Below, piece by piece: positions 17,700 to 27,191 of a stretch of DNA of 64,000 bases. The translations under genes were made by a program, and so were the position numbers. The stretch's first letter is position 1. Each line of letters starts with the position of its first letter. Below the pieces are notes generated by a model. It saw nothing but the letters and a program-made list of their open reading frames with translations, was not told where the DNA came from and made no database searches. Source of the DNA: Denitrobaculum tricleocarpae (GTDB taxonomy: Bacteria; Pseudomonadota; Alphaproteobacteria; Kiloniellales; Kiloniellaceae); assembly GCF_007004665.1 (NCBI RefSeq), contig NZ_ML660054.1, positions 620,001 through 684,000 on the forward strand. The letters run 5' to 3'.

Positions 17700-18551
17700 A
17701 TGTTTCCAAGACCGATCGAAAAAGCCTCCACCGCCCATCAAGTCGCTTACAAGGCCGCGCTGCCGGTTGCGTTGATCGCCTGGCTCCTGCCGCTGATCGC
17801 CGTGATGTTGACGTCCGCGCGCTCCATCGAGGATCTCAATAAAGGCAACTACTGGGGCCTGCCCGAGAAGTGGATGCTGATCGAGAACTACAGCGAGATT
17901 TTCCGGGTCACGCCCATGGCGACCTACATGCTGAACTCGATCATCATCACGCTGCCCACGGTGGTGGTCTCGGTCGCCTTCGCGACCATGGCCGGCTTTG
18001 CATTGGCGAAATACAATATCCGCTTCCGCATCCTGCTCTTCGCCATCTTCGTCGGCGGCAATTTCATTCCCTTCCAGATTCTCATGATCCCGGTCCGCAC
18101 GCTGACCATCGATCTGGGCTTCTATGATACGCCCTGGGCGCTCATCGTTTTCCACACCGCGTTCCAGACCGGTTTCTGCACGCTTTTCATGCGCAATTTC
18201 ATCGCTGCGCTGCCCAACGAGCTGATCGAGGCCGCCCGGGTCGAAGGGGTCAGTGAATGGAAAATCTTCCGCCACATCATTGTTCCGCTGGTCCGCCCTG
18301 CCCTGGCGGCGCTTTCGGTGCTGATCTTTACCTTTGTCTGGAACGATTACTTCTGGTCGCTGGTGCTGGTCCAAAGCGACGAGGTGCGTCCGATCACGGC
18401 CGGTCTCAACGCCTTGAAAGGCCAATGGCTCGCGTCCTGGCAACTGATATCCGCAGGCTCCATCATCGCCGCGCTCCCGCCGGTTGCACTCTTCTTCCTG
18501 ATGCAGCGTCATTTCATCGCGGGCCTTACGCTTGGAGCGACCAAGGGATAA
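17700..18551 (+). CDS. Sugar ABC transporter permease (MalG/UgpE type, CUT1)
   Basis: A 283-residue permease with six helices. The typical CUT1 second-permease features are present: FNFIAALPNELIEAARVEGVSEWKIF as the coupling loop and a C-terminal helix followed by RHFIAGLTLGATKG. It is 4 bases downstream of the first permease and 9 bases upstream of the alpha-galactosidase gene, so the three are one transcript. The C-terminal GLTLGATKG ending is common to this family. Confidence 0.93.
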   Translation: MFPRPIEKASTAHQVAYKAALPVALIAWLLPLIAVMLTSARSIEDLNKGNYWGLPEKWMLIENYSEIFRVTPMATYMLNSIIITLPTVVVSVAFATMAGFALAKYNIRFRILLFAIFVGGNFIPFQILMIPVRTLTIDLGFYDTPWALIVFHTAFQTGFCTLFMRNFIAALPNELIEAARVEGVSEWKIFRHIIVPLVRPALAALSVLIFTFVWNDYFWSLVLVQSDEVRPITAGLNALKGQWLASWQLISAGSIIAALPPVALFFLMQRHFIAGLTLGATKG

Positions 18552-18560
18552 CAACAGGCT

Positions 18561-20711
18561 ATGAAAAGCGCTCACTACCGGCTTGATTCCAGCCGCAGCA
18601 CGCTCCTGCTCGAGGCCCCCGCGACGGGGAGCGCAGGCACGATGCCGCGTATCCTTTACTGGGGCACGCCGCTTGCAATAGACGAGCAGCCGGAAAGCCT
18701 GGCGCGCGCCCTCACCCGTCCTGCGCTCCAGGGCGGCCTGGATGACGCGGTTCCCCTCACATTGAGTCCGTCCCTTGTCAACGGATTTCCGGGTCAACCG
18801 GCCTTGAGCGGACATCGCAAGGGCCGCAACGCTCTGCCCGGTTTCCCCGACGTCTCAGTCAAGGAAGACAACGGCAGTTGGACGATCCTGGCCAAGGACA
18901 CGGCCGCCGGACTAACACTGCAGATCGTCATTTCACTGGCCGTTGACAGCAACGTCTTGACTATGAAGACGCGCCTGACCAACGATGGCACAGCGGACTA
19001 TGACCTGCAGTGGTGCGCGGCGGCGACCTTGCCAATTCCATCCAGTCACGAAGAAATCCTGAGCTTCCGGGGCCGCTGGTGTGGCGAGTTTCAGACCGCC
19101 CGCCGTCGGGCACCGGTCGGCATCCTGATGCGGGAGAACCGGCGCGGGCGCACCTCTCACGACAGCTTTCCCGCCATGATTCTGGGCACGGAGGACTTTA
19201 ACGAAACCACAGGCGCGGTTATCGGCGCACATTTGGCCTGGAGCGGGAATCACCGGGTGTTGCATGAGCGCCTGCCCGACGGCACGCGACAGCTTCAGAT
19301 GGGCGAACTTCTGCTGCCCGGTGAAGTCATGCTCGGACCAGGCCAAAGCTATCAGTCACCGGATGTCTGCTTCACGATCAGCGACGAAGGTCTCGGCGGT
19401 CTCTCCAGTAATTTCCACAGATTTTTGCGCAGCGATCTCCTGCCGCCGCAGACACGTAAGCCGCGGCCCGTGACCCTCAACACCTGGGAGGCCATCTATT
19501 TCGATCATGCGCCGGAAAAACTCAGCCATCTGGCAAAACTGGCGGCACAGGTCGGCGTCGAGCGTTTCGTTCTGGACGATGGCTGGTTCAAGGACCGTAA
19601 CGACGACCGGACATCGCTTGGTGACTGGGTCCTGGACGAAAAGAAATATCCCCACGGCCTTGAACCCTTGATCAGCGAGGTCCAGGATCTGGGCATGGCG
19701 TTCGGCCTCTGGGTCGAGCCCGAAATGGTCAACCCAGACAGCGATCTCTTCCGGGCTCACCCTGACTGGGTTCTCCACCTCGAATCCCTGCAGGAGCCGA
19801 CGGGGCGGTACCAGCATGTGCTCAATCTCACCAGGCCCGAAGCCGCGCAGTATCTTTTCGACAGTCTCGACGCGCTCTTGAAAGCCTATCCAATCAGCTA
19901 TCTCAAGTGGGATATGAACCGGGATCTCAGTCATCAGGCGGATGGCCAGAGCTTTGTCACCGGGCAGCAAACCAAGGCTCTCTATGCCTTGATCGACCGC
20001 CTGCGCGAGAGTCACCCGACCGTTGAAATCGAGAGCTGCGCATCCGGTGGCGGGCGCGCCGACTTCGGGATCCTGCGCAGAACTCATAGAATTTGGGCCT
20101 CTGACTCCAACGATGCGCACGACCGGCAATCGATTCAACAGGGCTTCAGCCTCTTCTTTCCCCCGGAAATCATGGGCGCGCACATCGGCCCCATGCACTG
20201 TCACACGACAGGCCGTCGCCTCGATCTGGACTTCCGCGCGATCACGGCATTCTTCGGGCACTTCGGTTTGGAAGCGGACCTCAGCCAACTGAGCGAAGAT
20301 GAACTCTCCAGGGTCACGGATTACATAGCACTCCACAAAGACTGGCGTTCGATCCTGCACAGTGGGAGGGTCTTGCGCCAGGTCCTGGAAGACGGCCGGG
20401 CGCTGGTGTTCGGGGTCCTCGCTCAAGACCTGACGAAAGCCATGGTCAGTTACGCGGTCATGGAGCAGACGCGCGATGCCCTGGCCGCGCCCTTGCGCCT
20501 ACCGGGTCTGGACCCGGATCGCTTTTACCGGGTGTGCGCTTTCAATCAGCCAAGCAACCCAGGGCGGCGAATGAAGAACATGCCCGATGCCTTGTTCGAC
20601 GGCTCGCTCATTCTATCCGGCAGAGCGATCGCAGGCTCGGGCATCCAAATCCCGGTCCTCGATCCGGACACGGCCCTCCTTCTGCAAATCACAGAGAGCG
20701 GGATGGCTTAA
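18561..20711 (+). CDS. Alpha-galactosidase, GH36
   Basis: A 716-residue enzyme that hydrolyses terminal alpha-galactosides such as melibiose and raffinose. An N-terminal beta-supersandwich (about 1-320) precedes the TIM barrel. Hallmarks: FVLDDGWFKDRNDD, the KWDMNR motif holding the nucleophile Asp, CASGGGRAD, and RIWASDSND with the acid/base Asp. No signal peptide is visible, so it acts on sugar already imported by the upstream transporter. Its stop codon overlaps that of the convergent aldose 1-epimerase (TTAA at 20708-20711). Confidence 0.95.
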   Translation: MKSAHYRLDSSRSTLLLEAPATGSAGTMPRILYWGTPLAIDEQPESLARALTRPALQGGLDDAVPLTLSPSLVNGFPGQPALSGHRKGRNALPGFPDVSVKEDNGSWTILAKDTAAGLTLQIVISLAVDSNVLTMKTRLTNDGTADYDLQWCAAATLPIPSSHEEILSFRGRWCGEFQTARRRAPVGILMRENRRGRTSHDSFPAMILGTEDFNETTGAVIGAHLAWSGNHRVLHERLPDGTRQLQMGELLLPGEVMLGPGQSYQSPDVCFTISDEGLGGLSSNFHRFLRSDLLPPQTRKPRPVTLNTWEAIYFDHAPEKLSHLAKLAAQVGVERFVLDDGWFKDRNDDRTSLGDWVLDEKKYPHGLEPLISEVQDLGMAFGLWVEPEMVNPDSDLFRAHPDWVLHLESLQEPTGRYQHVLNLTRPEAAQYLFDSLDALLKAYPISYLKWDMNRDLSHQADGQSFVTGQQTKALYALIDRLRESHPTVEIESCASGGGRADFGILRRTHRIWASDSNDAHDRQSIQQGFSLFFPPEIMGAHIGPMHCHTTGRRLDLDFRAITAFFGHFGLEADLSQLSEDELSRVTDYIALHKDWRSILHSGRVLRQVLEDGRALVFGVLAQDLTKAMVSYAVMEQTRDALAAPLRLPGLDPDRFYRVCAFNQPSNPGRRMKNMPDALFDGSLILSGRAIAGSGIQIPVLDPDTALLLQITESGMA

Positions 20712-21616
20712 ATCTTGGGATAAAAAGGCTGAAAACGGGCCGAGGCCGAAACGCTCTCCCCCGGCGCGAGATGTACGAGACCGGTAACTCCCCACTCACT
20801 CCCTTCGAGGTTCACGGCGTTCACGCAATGGCTGACCGGTTCAACGCAAAAGAAGTCCTCATCGGGTGGCGTGAAAATCACGAGATGGCCGAACTCGGGA
20901 CCGGCGACAACACGCAGACCACGGTTCTCAGCGGGCCAGAGGATCTCGGCTGAACCATCCCAGCCTTCGAAACAAAGGTCCAGACCCTCCGGCAGAGGCC
21001 CGCCCGATCCCAAGGGCGCGATCGCGGGATGATCGTCTCGTTTTGCAATCGGCAGCAGACAGGGATCTGCTACGTGCGCCTGTGCCACCGCAGCCTTCAG
21101 CCGAACATCAGCGGTTCTTGGAAAATGCGGATGGAGCCCAAGTCCGGCCGGCATGGGTTGCTCCGACAAATTCTTCAGCGTCATCTCAATCCACAGACCC
21201 TCGGCGTCCAGCCCACAGCGCTGGGTCGCCTCGTAAGCCCAGGGCCAATCGTCCGCCCTGTGCCTATAGCGAAGGAGCATCGTGCTTTCCGAGCGCTCAG
21301 AAACCTCCCAGGCCGCACGCCATCCATGGCCATGAATGGCATGAGGCGGCAACAAGGGGTCCGGCGGCAAGGTGATCTCTCGGCCGTCATAGTGAAAACG
21401 ACCCTGCGCGATCCGATTGGAAAAAGGCACAAGCGGATAGCTTGAAGATGCGATTGCGCCCTTCTCGACAACTGTCTCCAGCCGGACCGGGCGCATCCAG
21501 TGGTGATGGTCGGTGCCGATCCTGGAGGAATAGCCAATAATCACACCGCCCAGTTCCGGCACCAGGTGAAGCTCGGTGTCGTCAAAGCGAAGGCTTTCAA
21601 CTTGGGGGGCTTGCAT
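20708..21616 (-). CDS. Aldose 1-epimerase family protein
   Basis: A 302-residue galactose mutarotase-fold protein. Landmarks are the N-terminal VPELGGVIIGY, HWMRPVRLE, the NRIAQGRFHYDGRE loop (Arg in the active site), HAIHGHGWRAAWEV with the catalytic His, and the GLGLHPHFP motif. It interconverts alpha and beta anomers of aldoses, here probably galactose released by the adjacent glycosidases. The ATG at 21616 has a GAGAGG ribosome site; the longer frame to 21823 would run into the divergent DeoR gene and is rejected. Confidence 0.9.
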   Translation of the reverse strand: MQAPQVESLRFDDTELHLVPELGGVIIGYSSRIGTDHHHWMRPVRLETVVEKGAIASSSYPLVPFSNRIAQGRFHYDGREITLPPDPLLPPHAIHGHGWRAAWEVSERSESTMLLRYRHRADDWPWAYEATQRCGLDAEGLWIEMTLKNLSEQPMPAGLGLHPHFPRTADVRLKAAVAQAHVADPCLLPIAKRDDHPAIAPLGSGGPLPEGLDLCFEGWDGSAEILWPAENRGLRVVAGPEFGHLVIFTPPDEDFFCVEPVSHCVNAVNLEGSEWGVTGLVHLAPGESVSASARFQPFYPKI

Positions 21617-21704
21617 GGCGGCCTCTCTGCAAAGGGCTTCAGTTTTTCTTTCCATCACTGTAGTTTGATCAGAGAGCGTAAGAAAAGGAAAGAGATCGAA
21701 GACT
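21617..21704. promoter_or_regulatory. Divergent promoter with candidate DeoR half-sites
   Basis: The 88-base gap between the epimerase and DeoR genes contains CTTTC (21648-21652) and its complement GAAAG (21688-21692), facing each other across 35 bases. Because the regulator gene begins here, these may be autoregulatory operator halves. This is inference from the motif shared with the two other intergenic regions of the island. Confidence 0.3.
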
Positions 21705-22481
21705 ATGCTTCCGTCACTTGATGCCCAACTCAGGCACGAGCACATCCGCTCCCTGCTTGGCAAGAACGGCAACGTCCGGGTCACGGAACTGGCTGAGGAC
21801 CTTGATGTCTCAGTGGTCACCATCAGAGCCGATCTCGGTTACCTGGAAGAACGAAGCGAGCTTCGGCGCAATCGCGGTGGCGCCGTCCAGATGCCACCGC
21901 ACCGCAACGAGCAGGCGCTCGAGGTGACCAGCCTGGCCTGCCAAGACGAAAAAGAACGGATCGCAAAGCGCGCCGCTCGCCTGATCGAAGACAATGACAC
22001 GATCATTATCGATGTCGGCAGCACTCTGACCGCGCTCGCCCAGGCCTTTCCACCCGATCTTCGAAACGTTGTGGTGATCACGAATGCCCTCAACATCGCG
22101 ATGATCCTGGAAAGCCATCCAGGTGTAACCTTGATTGTAACCGGCGGCACACTGCGGCCGCTTCAACACTCGCTGGTCAACCCGCTCGGCGGCGGTCTGC
22201 TCGCGCAGGTCAACGCCGACAAAGCCTTTATCGGCTGTAACGGTGTTCACCCCGAAAAAGGCTTCACCAATTCCAACCTCCAGGAAGCGGAGATCAAGCA
22301 GGCCATGCTCGCGGCAAGCGCGCGGGTCTATTTCCTCGCTGACCACACTAAGCTGAACGCGGTCTCAACCGCCGCCATTGCACCTTTGAGCTGCGCAGAA
22401 ATGCTGATCACGGATAATGCCGCCGCACGGGAGCACCTTAAGCTTTTAAAAGCCAGCGGATTGGCGGTAGACGTCGCCTGA
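21705..22481 (+). CDS. DeoR family transcriptional regulator
   Basis: A 258-residue repressor. An N-terminal winged helix (about 8-60: RHEHIRSLLGKNGNVRVTELAEDLDVSVVTIRADL) precedes the DeoR sensor domain, with the phosphosugar-binding segments DVGSTLTALAQAF and FIGCNGVHPEKGFTN. Members typically repress sugar catabolic genes and are released by a phosphorylated sugar, which here could be the product of the kinase at 24551. It sits inside the galactoside island and probably controls it. Confidence 0.92.
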   Translation: MLPSLDAQLRHEHIRSLLGKNGNVRVTELAEDLDVSVVTIRADLGYLEERSELRRNRGGAVQMPPHRNEQALEVTSLACQDEKERIAKRAARLIEDNDTIIIDVGSTLTALAQAFPPDLRNVVVITNALNIAMILESHPGVTLIVTGGTLRPLQHSLVNPLGGGLLAQVNADKAFIGCNGVHPEKGFTNSNLQEAEIKQAMLAASARVYFLADHTKLNAVSTAAIAPLSCAEMLITDNAAAREHLKLLKASGLAVDVA

Positions 22482-22538
22482 CATCAGGTTTATAGCCCCT
22501 CCTCCGACCCATAGCTCTGGTGAGTTGAAAGTACAGCC

Positions 22539-24494
22539 GTGGCAAGACTAGGCGTTTGTTACTATCCCGAACACTGGCCGCAAAGCCGCTGGAGCGAAGA
22601 TGCTGCGACCATGTTTGAAATGGGTCTGCGGATCGTGCGCATCGGTGAGTTTGCCTGGTCGCGACTTGAGCCCTCCGCTGGCAATTACACATGGGAATGG
22701 CTGGATAGCGCTATTGCAACACTCGGCGACGCCGGATTGCAGGTGGTCTTGGGAACACCGACAGCCACGCCGCCACGCTGGCTGGTGAAGCAACACCCGG
22801 CGATCCTGGCGCGGGACCCGGACGGCAGGCCGCGCAAGTTCGGCTCTCGCCGCCACTACTGTTTCTCCAGTGAAACCTATCGCGACCTTGCATGCGGCTT
22901 CGTTGAAAAGATGGCGCAGCGATATGGCGAAAATCCTCATGTGGTTGCCTGGCAGACCGATAATGAATACGGCTGTCACAATACCACGGTCAGCTATTCA
23001 GATGCGGCCGCCGAAGCCTTCCGGCTCTGGCTCGCGCGGCGATATGGGTCGATTGACGCTCTGAACCAGGCCTGGGGCACGGTGTTTTGGAGCCAGGAAT
23101 ACAGCGACTTCGAAGACATCGACCCGCCCAATCTGACGGTGACCGAGGCCAACCCGGCGCACCAGCTCGATTTCAGACGCTTTTCCTCCGATCAGGTCGT
23201 GTCTTTCAACCGTGCCCAGGTCGAGATCCTGCGGCGGCATTCGCCGGGCCGGGATGTTCTGCACAACTTCATGGGCTTTGAGACCAGCTTCGATCACTAT
23301 GACGTTTCGGCGGATCTGGACGTCGCGACCTGGGACAGCTATCCGCTGGGGTTCCTGGATCAAGGTTGGTGCGATGACGACGTGAAGGCCCGCTTCCAGC
23401 GCCAGGGACACCCGGATTTCGCCGCCTTTCATCACGACCTTTACCGGACCTGCGGCGATGGCCGCTTCTGGGTCATGGAACAGCAACCCGGCCCGGTCAA
23501 CTGGGCGCCGCACAACCCGGCGCCTCTGGACGGCATGCTGCGCCTCTGGGCCTGGGAGTGTTTTGCCCACGGCGGCGAAGTGACCTCCTTCTTTCGCTGG
23601 CGTCAGGCGCCCTTCGCGCAAGAGCAGATGCATGCGGGACTCTTGAGGCCAGACGGCAGTCCGGACCGCGGCGTGACTGAAGTCGCCCGGGTCGCCAGCG
23701 AACTCGCGGCGCTTGAGCTACCCGATACGGATCGCGGCGATATCGCTCTGATGATCGATTACGACGCTGTCTGGAGCCTCGAAATCCAGCCGCAAGGGAG
23801 GGAGTTCTCCTATCTGCGCTGGGTATTCGAAGTTTATCAGTCCCTGCGGGAGCGCGGCCTGGATGTCGATATCGTCGGGCCACGGCATGACTTCGACGAC
23901 TACAAAGCCCTGATCCTGCCCTGTCAGCCTTATGTGAGTGAAGCACTGGCGGATCGGCTGCGCCGCTTCAGCGGTAAAACTCTTGTCGGCCCCCGGAGCG
24001 GCAGCAAGACGCGCGACTTTTCCATTCCCGGTCAACTGGCACCCGGACCACTCCGGGGCCTGCTCGGCCTCACGGTTCTGCGCGTGGAATCCTTTGCGCT
24101 CGCGCACCTCGAAGCTGTTCAGTTGGGTAATACCCGATATGACGCTGTGCTCTGGCGCGAAGAGCTCGAAACCGACAAGCAGGTACTTGCCACCTTCGCC
24201 GGCGAATTTCATCAGGGAACTGCTGCGCTGGTTGAGAACAACGACTTCCGCTACCTCGCTTGCTTGGCGTCAAAGCCACTTCTCGATAAGATCCTCTCAG
24301 ACTTTTGCGAGTGGTCCGGGATTGAGTTGGCGGCTCCCTTGGGCGATGTGCGCTTGCGCCGGCGGGGCAAAGTACAGTTCGCCTTTAATTACGGCACAAG
24401 TCCGGCGGAGGCGCCGGCACCTGGTGACGCCGAATTCCTCCTAGGGGGTCGCAGGCTTCCCCCAGCCGGAGTTTCAGCCTGGAGAACCCGCTAG
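22539..24494 (+). CDS. Beta-galactosidase, GH42
   Basis: A 651-residue enzyme hydrolysing beta-galactosides. It starts with the family N-terminus LGVCYYPEHWP and contains the acid/base motif WQTDNEYGCH (Glu after Asn) and the nucleophile segment WVMEQQPGPVNWAPHNPAP. A trimerisation domain (about 390-590) and a small C-terminal beta domain follow. There is no signal peptide. The GTG start at 22539 gives the canonical N-terminus. It lies 57 bases after the DeoR gene and 56 bases before the kinase gene, so it is likely co-transcribed. Confidence 0.95.
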   Translation: MARLGVCYYPEHWPQSRWSEDAATMFEMGLRIVRIGEFAWSRLEPSAGNYTWEWLDSAIATLGDAGLQVVLGTPTATPPRWLVKQHPAILARDPDGRPRKFGSRRHYCFSSETYRDLACGFVEKMAQRYGENPHVVAWQTDNEYGCHNTTVSYSDAAAEAFRLWLARRYGSIDALNQAWGTVFWSQEYSDFEDIDPPNLTVTEANPAHQLDFRRFSSDQVVSFNRAQVEILRRHSPGRDVLHNFMGFETSFDHYDVSADLDVATWDSYPLGFLDQGWCDDDVKARFQRQGHPDFAAFHHDLYRTCGDGRFWVMEQQPGPVNWAPHNPAPLDGMLRLWAWECFAHGGEVTSFFRWRQAPFAQEQMHAGLLRPDGSPDRGVTEVARVASELAALELPDTDRGDIALMIDYDAVWSLEIQPQGREFSYLRWVFEVYQSLRERGLDVDIVGPRHDFDDYKALILPCQPYVSEALADRLRRFSGKTLVGPRSGSKTRDFSIPGQLAPGPLRGLLGLTVLRVESFALAHLEAVQLGNTRYDAVLWREELETDKQVLATFAGEFHQGTAALVENNDFRYLACLASKPLLDKILSDFCEWSGIELAAPLGDVRLRRRGKVQFAFNYGTSPAEAPAPGDAEFLLGGRRLPPAGVSAWRTR

Positions 24495-24550
24495 AGTCCA
24501 GGCGCACTCGTCAAGGGACGTCGTTGGTCCATTCTGGAGAGATACGGGAT

Positions 24551-25684
24551 ATGAATGCCCCAGACGACCCATCTGGATCCAGCTGTTACCGTCAGGTCTT
24601 TGCAGAGGCACCTGCAGTCAGCACGACCGCCCTCTCCCGCGTCGATATCCTGGGTGGGCATACGGACTACAATCAGGGTTTTGTGCTTGCGGCACCCATG
24701 CCTCTGACCACCAGCGTTGAGCTCTCACTCAAGGAAAACCTTGGCGACGCAACAGGAAACCATATTGAAATCGAGGGTTACTCAACCCTGACCGGAGACA
24801 AGGCCGTGCACAGGATCCCGGCCACATCGGATTCTGCTTCCCGCCACCGCCGCGGTGATTGGATTGACTACGTTGTCGGCGCGGCTCGGGAGCTTCAATC
24901 CGCCGGCGCGGACGTGAGCAGCTTTCGACTGGCCGCATCCGGTAATGTTCCGACCGGTGCGGGACTGGCAAGTTCAGCCTCCTTTTCGGTAGCCCTGCTG
25001 CGCGGCCTCGGGAAACTCTTTGAACACAGTCTGGAGGGCGAGAGCCTGGCCAAAACGGCGCAGCGGATTGAACGTATTCATGTCGGCGTGAACTGCGGCA
25101 TCATGGACCCTTTGATTCTTGTCGACGGGACAGTGGGTAACGCACTCTTCATTGACACACTGACCCTTGCGCGCGAAGCGATCGCCATCGATCCAGACTA
25201 CCGGCTGGAAGTCATCGATTGCGGCGAACGCCGGCGTCTTGCGGACGTCGGTTACAACCTGCGCCGGGACGAGTGCCAGCGCGCGGCGCAAACACTCGGC
25301 GTCAACAGCCTGCGAGAGCTGGATGGTGATGAACCGGATCTCAAAGACCTTCCGCCTCCGCTTGACCGGCGCGTACGCCATGTCCTGAGCGAAAACCTCA
25401 GGGTTATTGAAGCCAGGAACGCGCTCAAATCCGGCAACTATGCGGCGCTCGGGCGGCTCATGCATGCGTCTCACCTCTCCTTGCGAGATGATTATGAGGT
25501 TTCCGTCCCCGCATTGGATCGCCTGGTGGAGGATTGTCTGACCGCCGGAGCTTTGGGAGCGCGACTGGCGGGCGCAGGTTTCGGCGGCTGTGTCGTCGCG
25601 CTGATCGAAAGCGCGCAACGCGACACCTGGCGGCGCAGGATTGCCACTATGAATACGCGGGCATGCGTTTTCGATTCCTGTTGA
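24551..25684 (+). CDS. galK: Galactokinase-like GHMP kinase
   Basis: A 377-residue GHMP kinase. The substrate motif appears as RVDILGGHTDYN (residues 30-41), the ATP loop as PTGAGLASSAS (about 134-144), the catalytic segment as GIMDP (183-187) and the C-terminal motif as LAGAGFGGC. Against canonical galactokinase, Gly36 replaces the Glu that contacts galactose, and MDP replaces MDQ, while Arg30, His37, Asp39 and Asp186 are retained. The ATG at 24551 has GGAGAG upstream. Context supports sugar 1-kinase activity; the exact sugar is uncertain. Confidence 0.85.
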   Translation: MNAPDDPSGSSCYRQVFAEAPAVSTTALSRVDILGGHTDYNQGFVLAAPMPLTTSVELSLKENLGDATGNHIEIEGYSTLTGDKAVHRIPATSDSASRHRRGDWIDYVVGAARELQSAGADVSSFRLAASGNVPTGAGLASSASFSVALLRGLGKLFEHSLEGESLAKTAQRIERIHVGVNCGIMDPLILVDGTVGNALFIDTLTLAREAIAIDPDYRLEVIDCGERRRLADVGYNLRRDECQRAAQTLGVNSLRELDGDEPDLKDLPPPLDRRVRHVLSENLRVIEARNALKSGNYAALGRLMHASHLSLRDDYEVSVPALDRLVEDCLTAGALGARLAGAGFGGCVVALIESAQRDTWRRRIATMNTRACVFDSC

Positions 25685-25693
25685 AACCATCGC

Positions 25694-25744
25694 CTTTCGA
25701 AAGAAATGATAATGATTGACAACAAATAGAAACCTCCGGACAAT
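25694..25744 (+). promoter_or_regulatory. Promoter with palindromic CTTTCGAAAG, upstream of sugar-binding gene
   Basis: A perfect 10-bp palindrome CTTTCGAAAG (25694-25703) precedes a consensus TTGACA (25716-25721) and GACAAT (25739-25744) with 17 bases between. This is the best sigma-70-like promoter in the island. It would drive the binding-protein gene independently of the upstream kinase. The palindrome has the same CTTTC core as the other candidate DeoR operators. Confidence 0.5.
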
Positions 25745-25880
25745 CTTTTTCGCCCGCACGTAAAGCGCGCATCGATAAGCGCGAAAACGTTCGGTTATAG
25801 GGAGCTCAGGGTCAGGCAGGCAAAGAGATCGATCAACGATCCAGGGGCCGCAACGACCTAGAAACGGGAGAATAGCTATC

Positions 25881-27113
25881 ATGTCCTTTATCCGCAGCCT
25901 GATGGGCGGACTTGCGGCCTCCGCATTGATATCGGCGACAGCGATGGCCGGCACACTCGTCATCAATTCGGATCAGGCCGATCCGGCGCCGAAGAAGGCC
26001 TTTGACGAGCTGGTTGAAGAGTTCAAGCAGGAAAATCCGGACATCGAGATACAGTTCAATACCTTCGAGAAAGAAAGCTACAAAACCGCGATCCGGAACT
26101 GGCTGACCAGCGAGCCGCCCGACGTGGTCTACTGGTACGCGGGCAATCGCATGAAAACCTTTGTCGACCGCGGCCTGCTCGAGGATGTCAGCGATCTCTG
26201 GGATAAGGACGACCTTCACACCAAGCTTGCACCGGCGCGCAGCTCCATGACCATTGACGGCAAGCAGTGGGGCATTCCCTATACCTACTACCAATGGGGC
26301 GTCTATTACCGTAAGGACATCTTCGCGAAAGCCGGGTTGGAAGAACCAAAGACCTGGGACGAATTCCTGGCGGTCAATGCCAAACTCAAGGCCGATGGGG
26401 TAACGCCGATTGCAATCGGCACCAAGTTCCTCTGGACCGCAGCCGGCTGGTTCGATTACATCAACATGCGCGTCAACGGCCTCGACTTCCACATCGAGCT
26501 GATGGACGGCAAGGTTCCCTACACCGACGAGCGGGTGCGCGCCGTCTTCGAAAAGTGGAAGGAGCTGGTCGAACCGGGATACTACCTGGAAAACCATGCC
26601 TCCTATTCCTGGCAGGAAGCCCAGCCCTTCCTCTACAACGGCTCGGCTGCGATGTATTTGATCGGCAACTTCATCACGCCGAACTTCCCCGATGAAGTCC
26701 GCGATCAGATGGGCTTCTTCCAGTTCCCCATCATCAATGAAGCCGTGGGGATCGGCGAGGACGCGCCAACGGATACAATCCACATTCCCGCAAAAGCAAA
26801 GAACAAGGAAGACGCCCGCAAGTTCCTGGCTTATCTGGCACGCGCCGATGTTCAGGAACGCTTCAACGAGGCCATCCTGCAGTTGCCGGTTCATATCGAT
26901 GCGAAGGCCAAGGACGATCCCTTCCTCAATATCGGCGCCGAAATGCTCTCGAAAGCCGGCACGGCGCAGTTCTATGACCGCGACACACGGCCCGAAATGG
27001 CGAAGATCGGCATGAAGGGCTTCCAGGAATTCATGGTGAAGCCCGACCGCATGGACAAAATCCTCGAACGCCTGGAGAAAGCACGGAAGCGGATTTTCAA
27101 GGTCAAGGGATAG
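25881..27113 (+). CDS. Sugar ABC transporter substrate-binding protein (CUT1)
   Basis: A 410-residue periplasmic binding protein of the SBP_bac_1 family. The signal peptide (1-23, ending TAMAG) is followed by VINSDQADPAPKKAFDELVEEFKQENPDI and a ligand region rich in Trp/Tyr (DVVYWYAGNRM, WGIPYTYYQWGVYYRKD). It lacks adjacent permeases and is best explained as the missing binding protein of the importer at 15370-18551. The ATG at 25881 has GGGAGAA upstream. An intrinsic terminator follows at 27192. Confidence 0.93.
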   Translation: MSFIRSLMGGLAASALISATAMAGTLVINSDQADPAPKKAFDELVEEFKQENPDIEIQFNTFEKESYKTAIRNWLTSEPPDVVYWYAGNRMKTFVDRGLLEDVSDLWDKDDLHTKLAPARSSMTIDGKQWGIPYTYYQWGVYYRKDIFAKAGLEEPKTWDEFLAVNAKLKADGVTPIAIGTKFLWTAAGWFDYINMRVNGLDFHIELMDGKVPYTDERVRAVFEKWKELVEPGYYLENHASYSWQEAQPFLYNGSAAMYLIGNFITPNFPDEVRDQMGFFQFPIINEAVGIGEDAPTDTIHIPAKAKNKEDARKFLAYLARADVQERFNEAILQLPVHIDAKAKDDPFLNIGAEMLSKAGTAQFYDRDTRPEMAKIGMKGFQEFMVKPDRMDKILERLEKARKRIFKVKG

Positions 27114-27191
27114 CGGAGCAGAATCGCCTTCAAAAGCTGGGCGTTCGGTCCCGTCTGGACTTTTCCTGGCAGCACAGGTTAGCTAGTTTCA

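Noticed and set aside
17637-18815. 392-codon minus-strand ORF
   Set aside because: Antisense to the second sugar permease and the start of the alpha-galactosidase; composition rich in R, D, G and H as in shadow frames.
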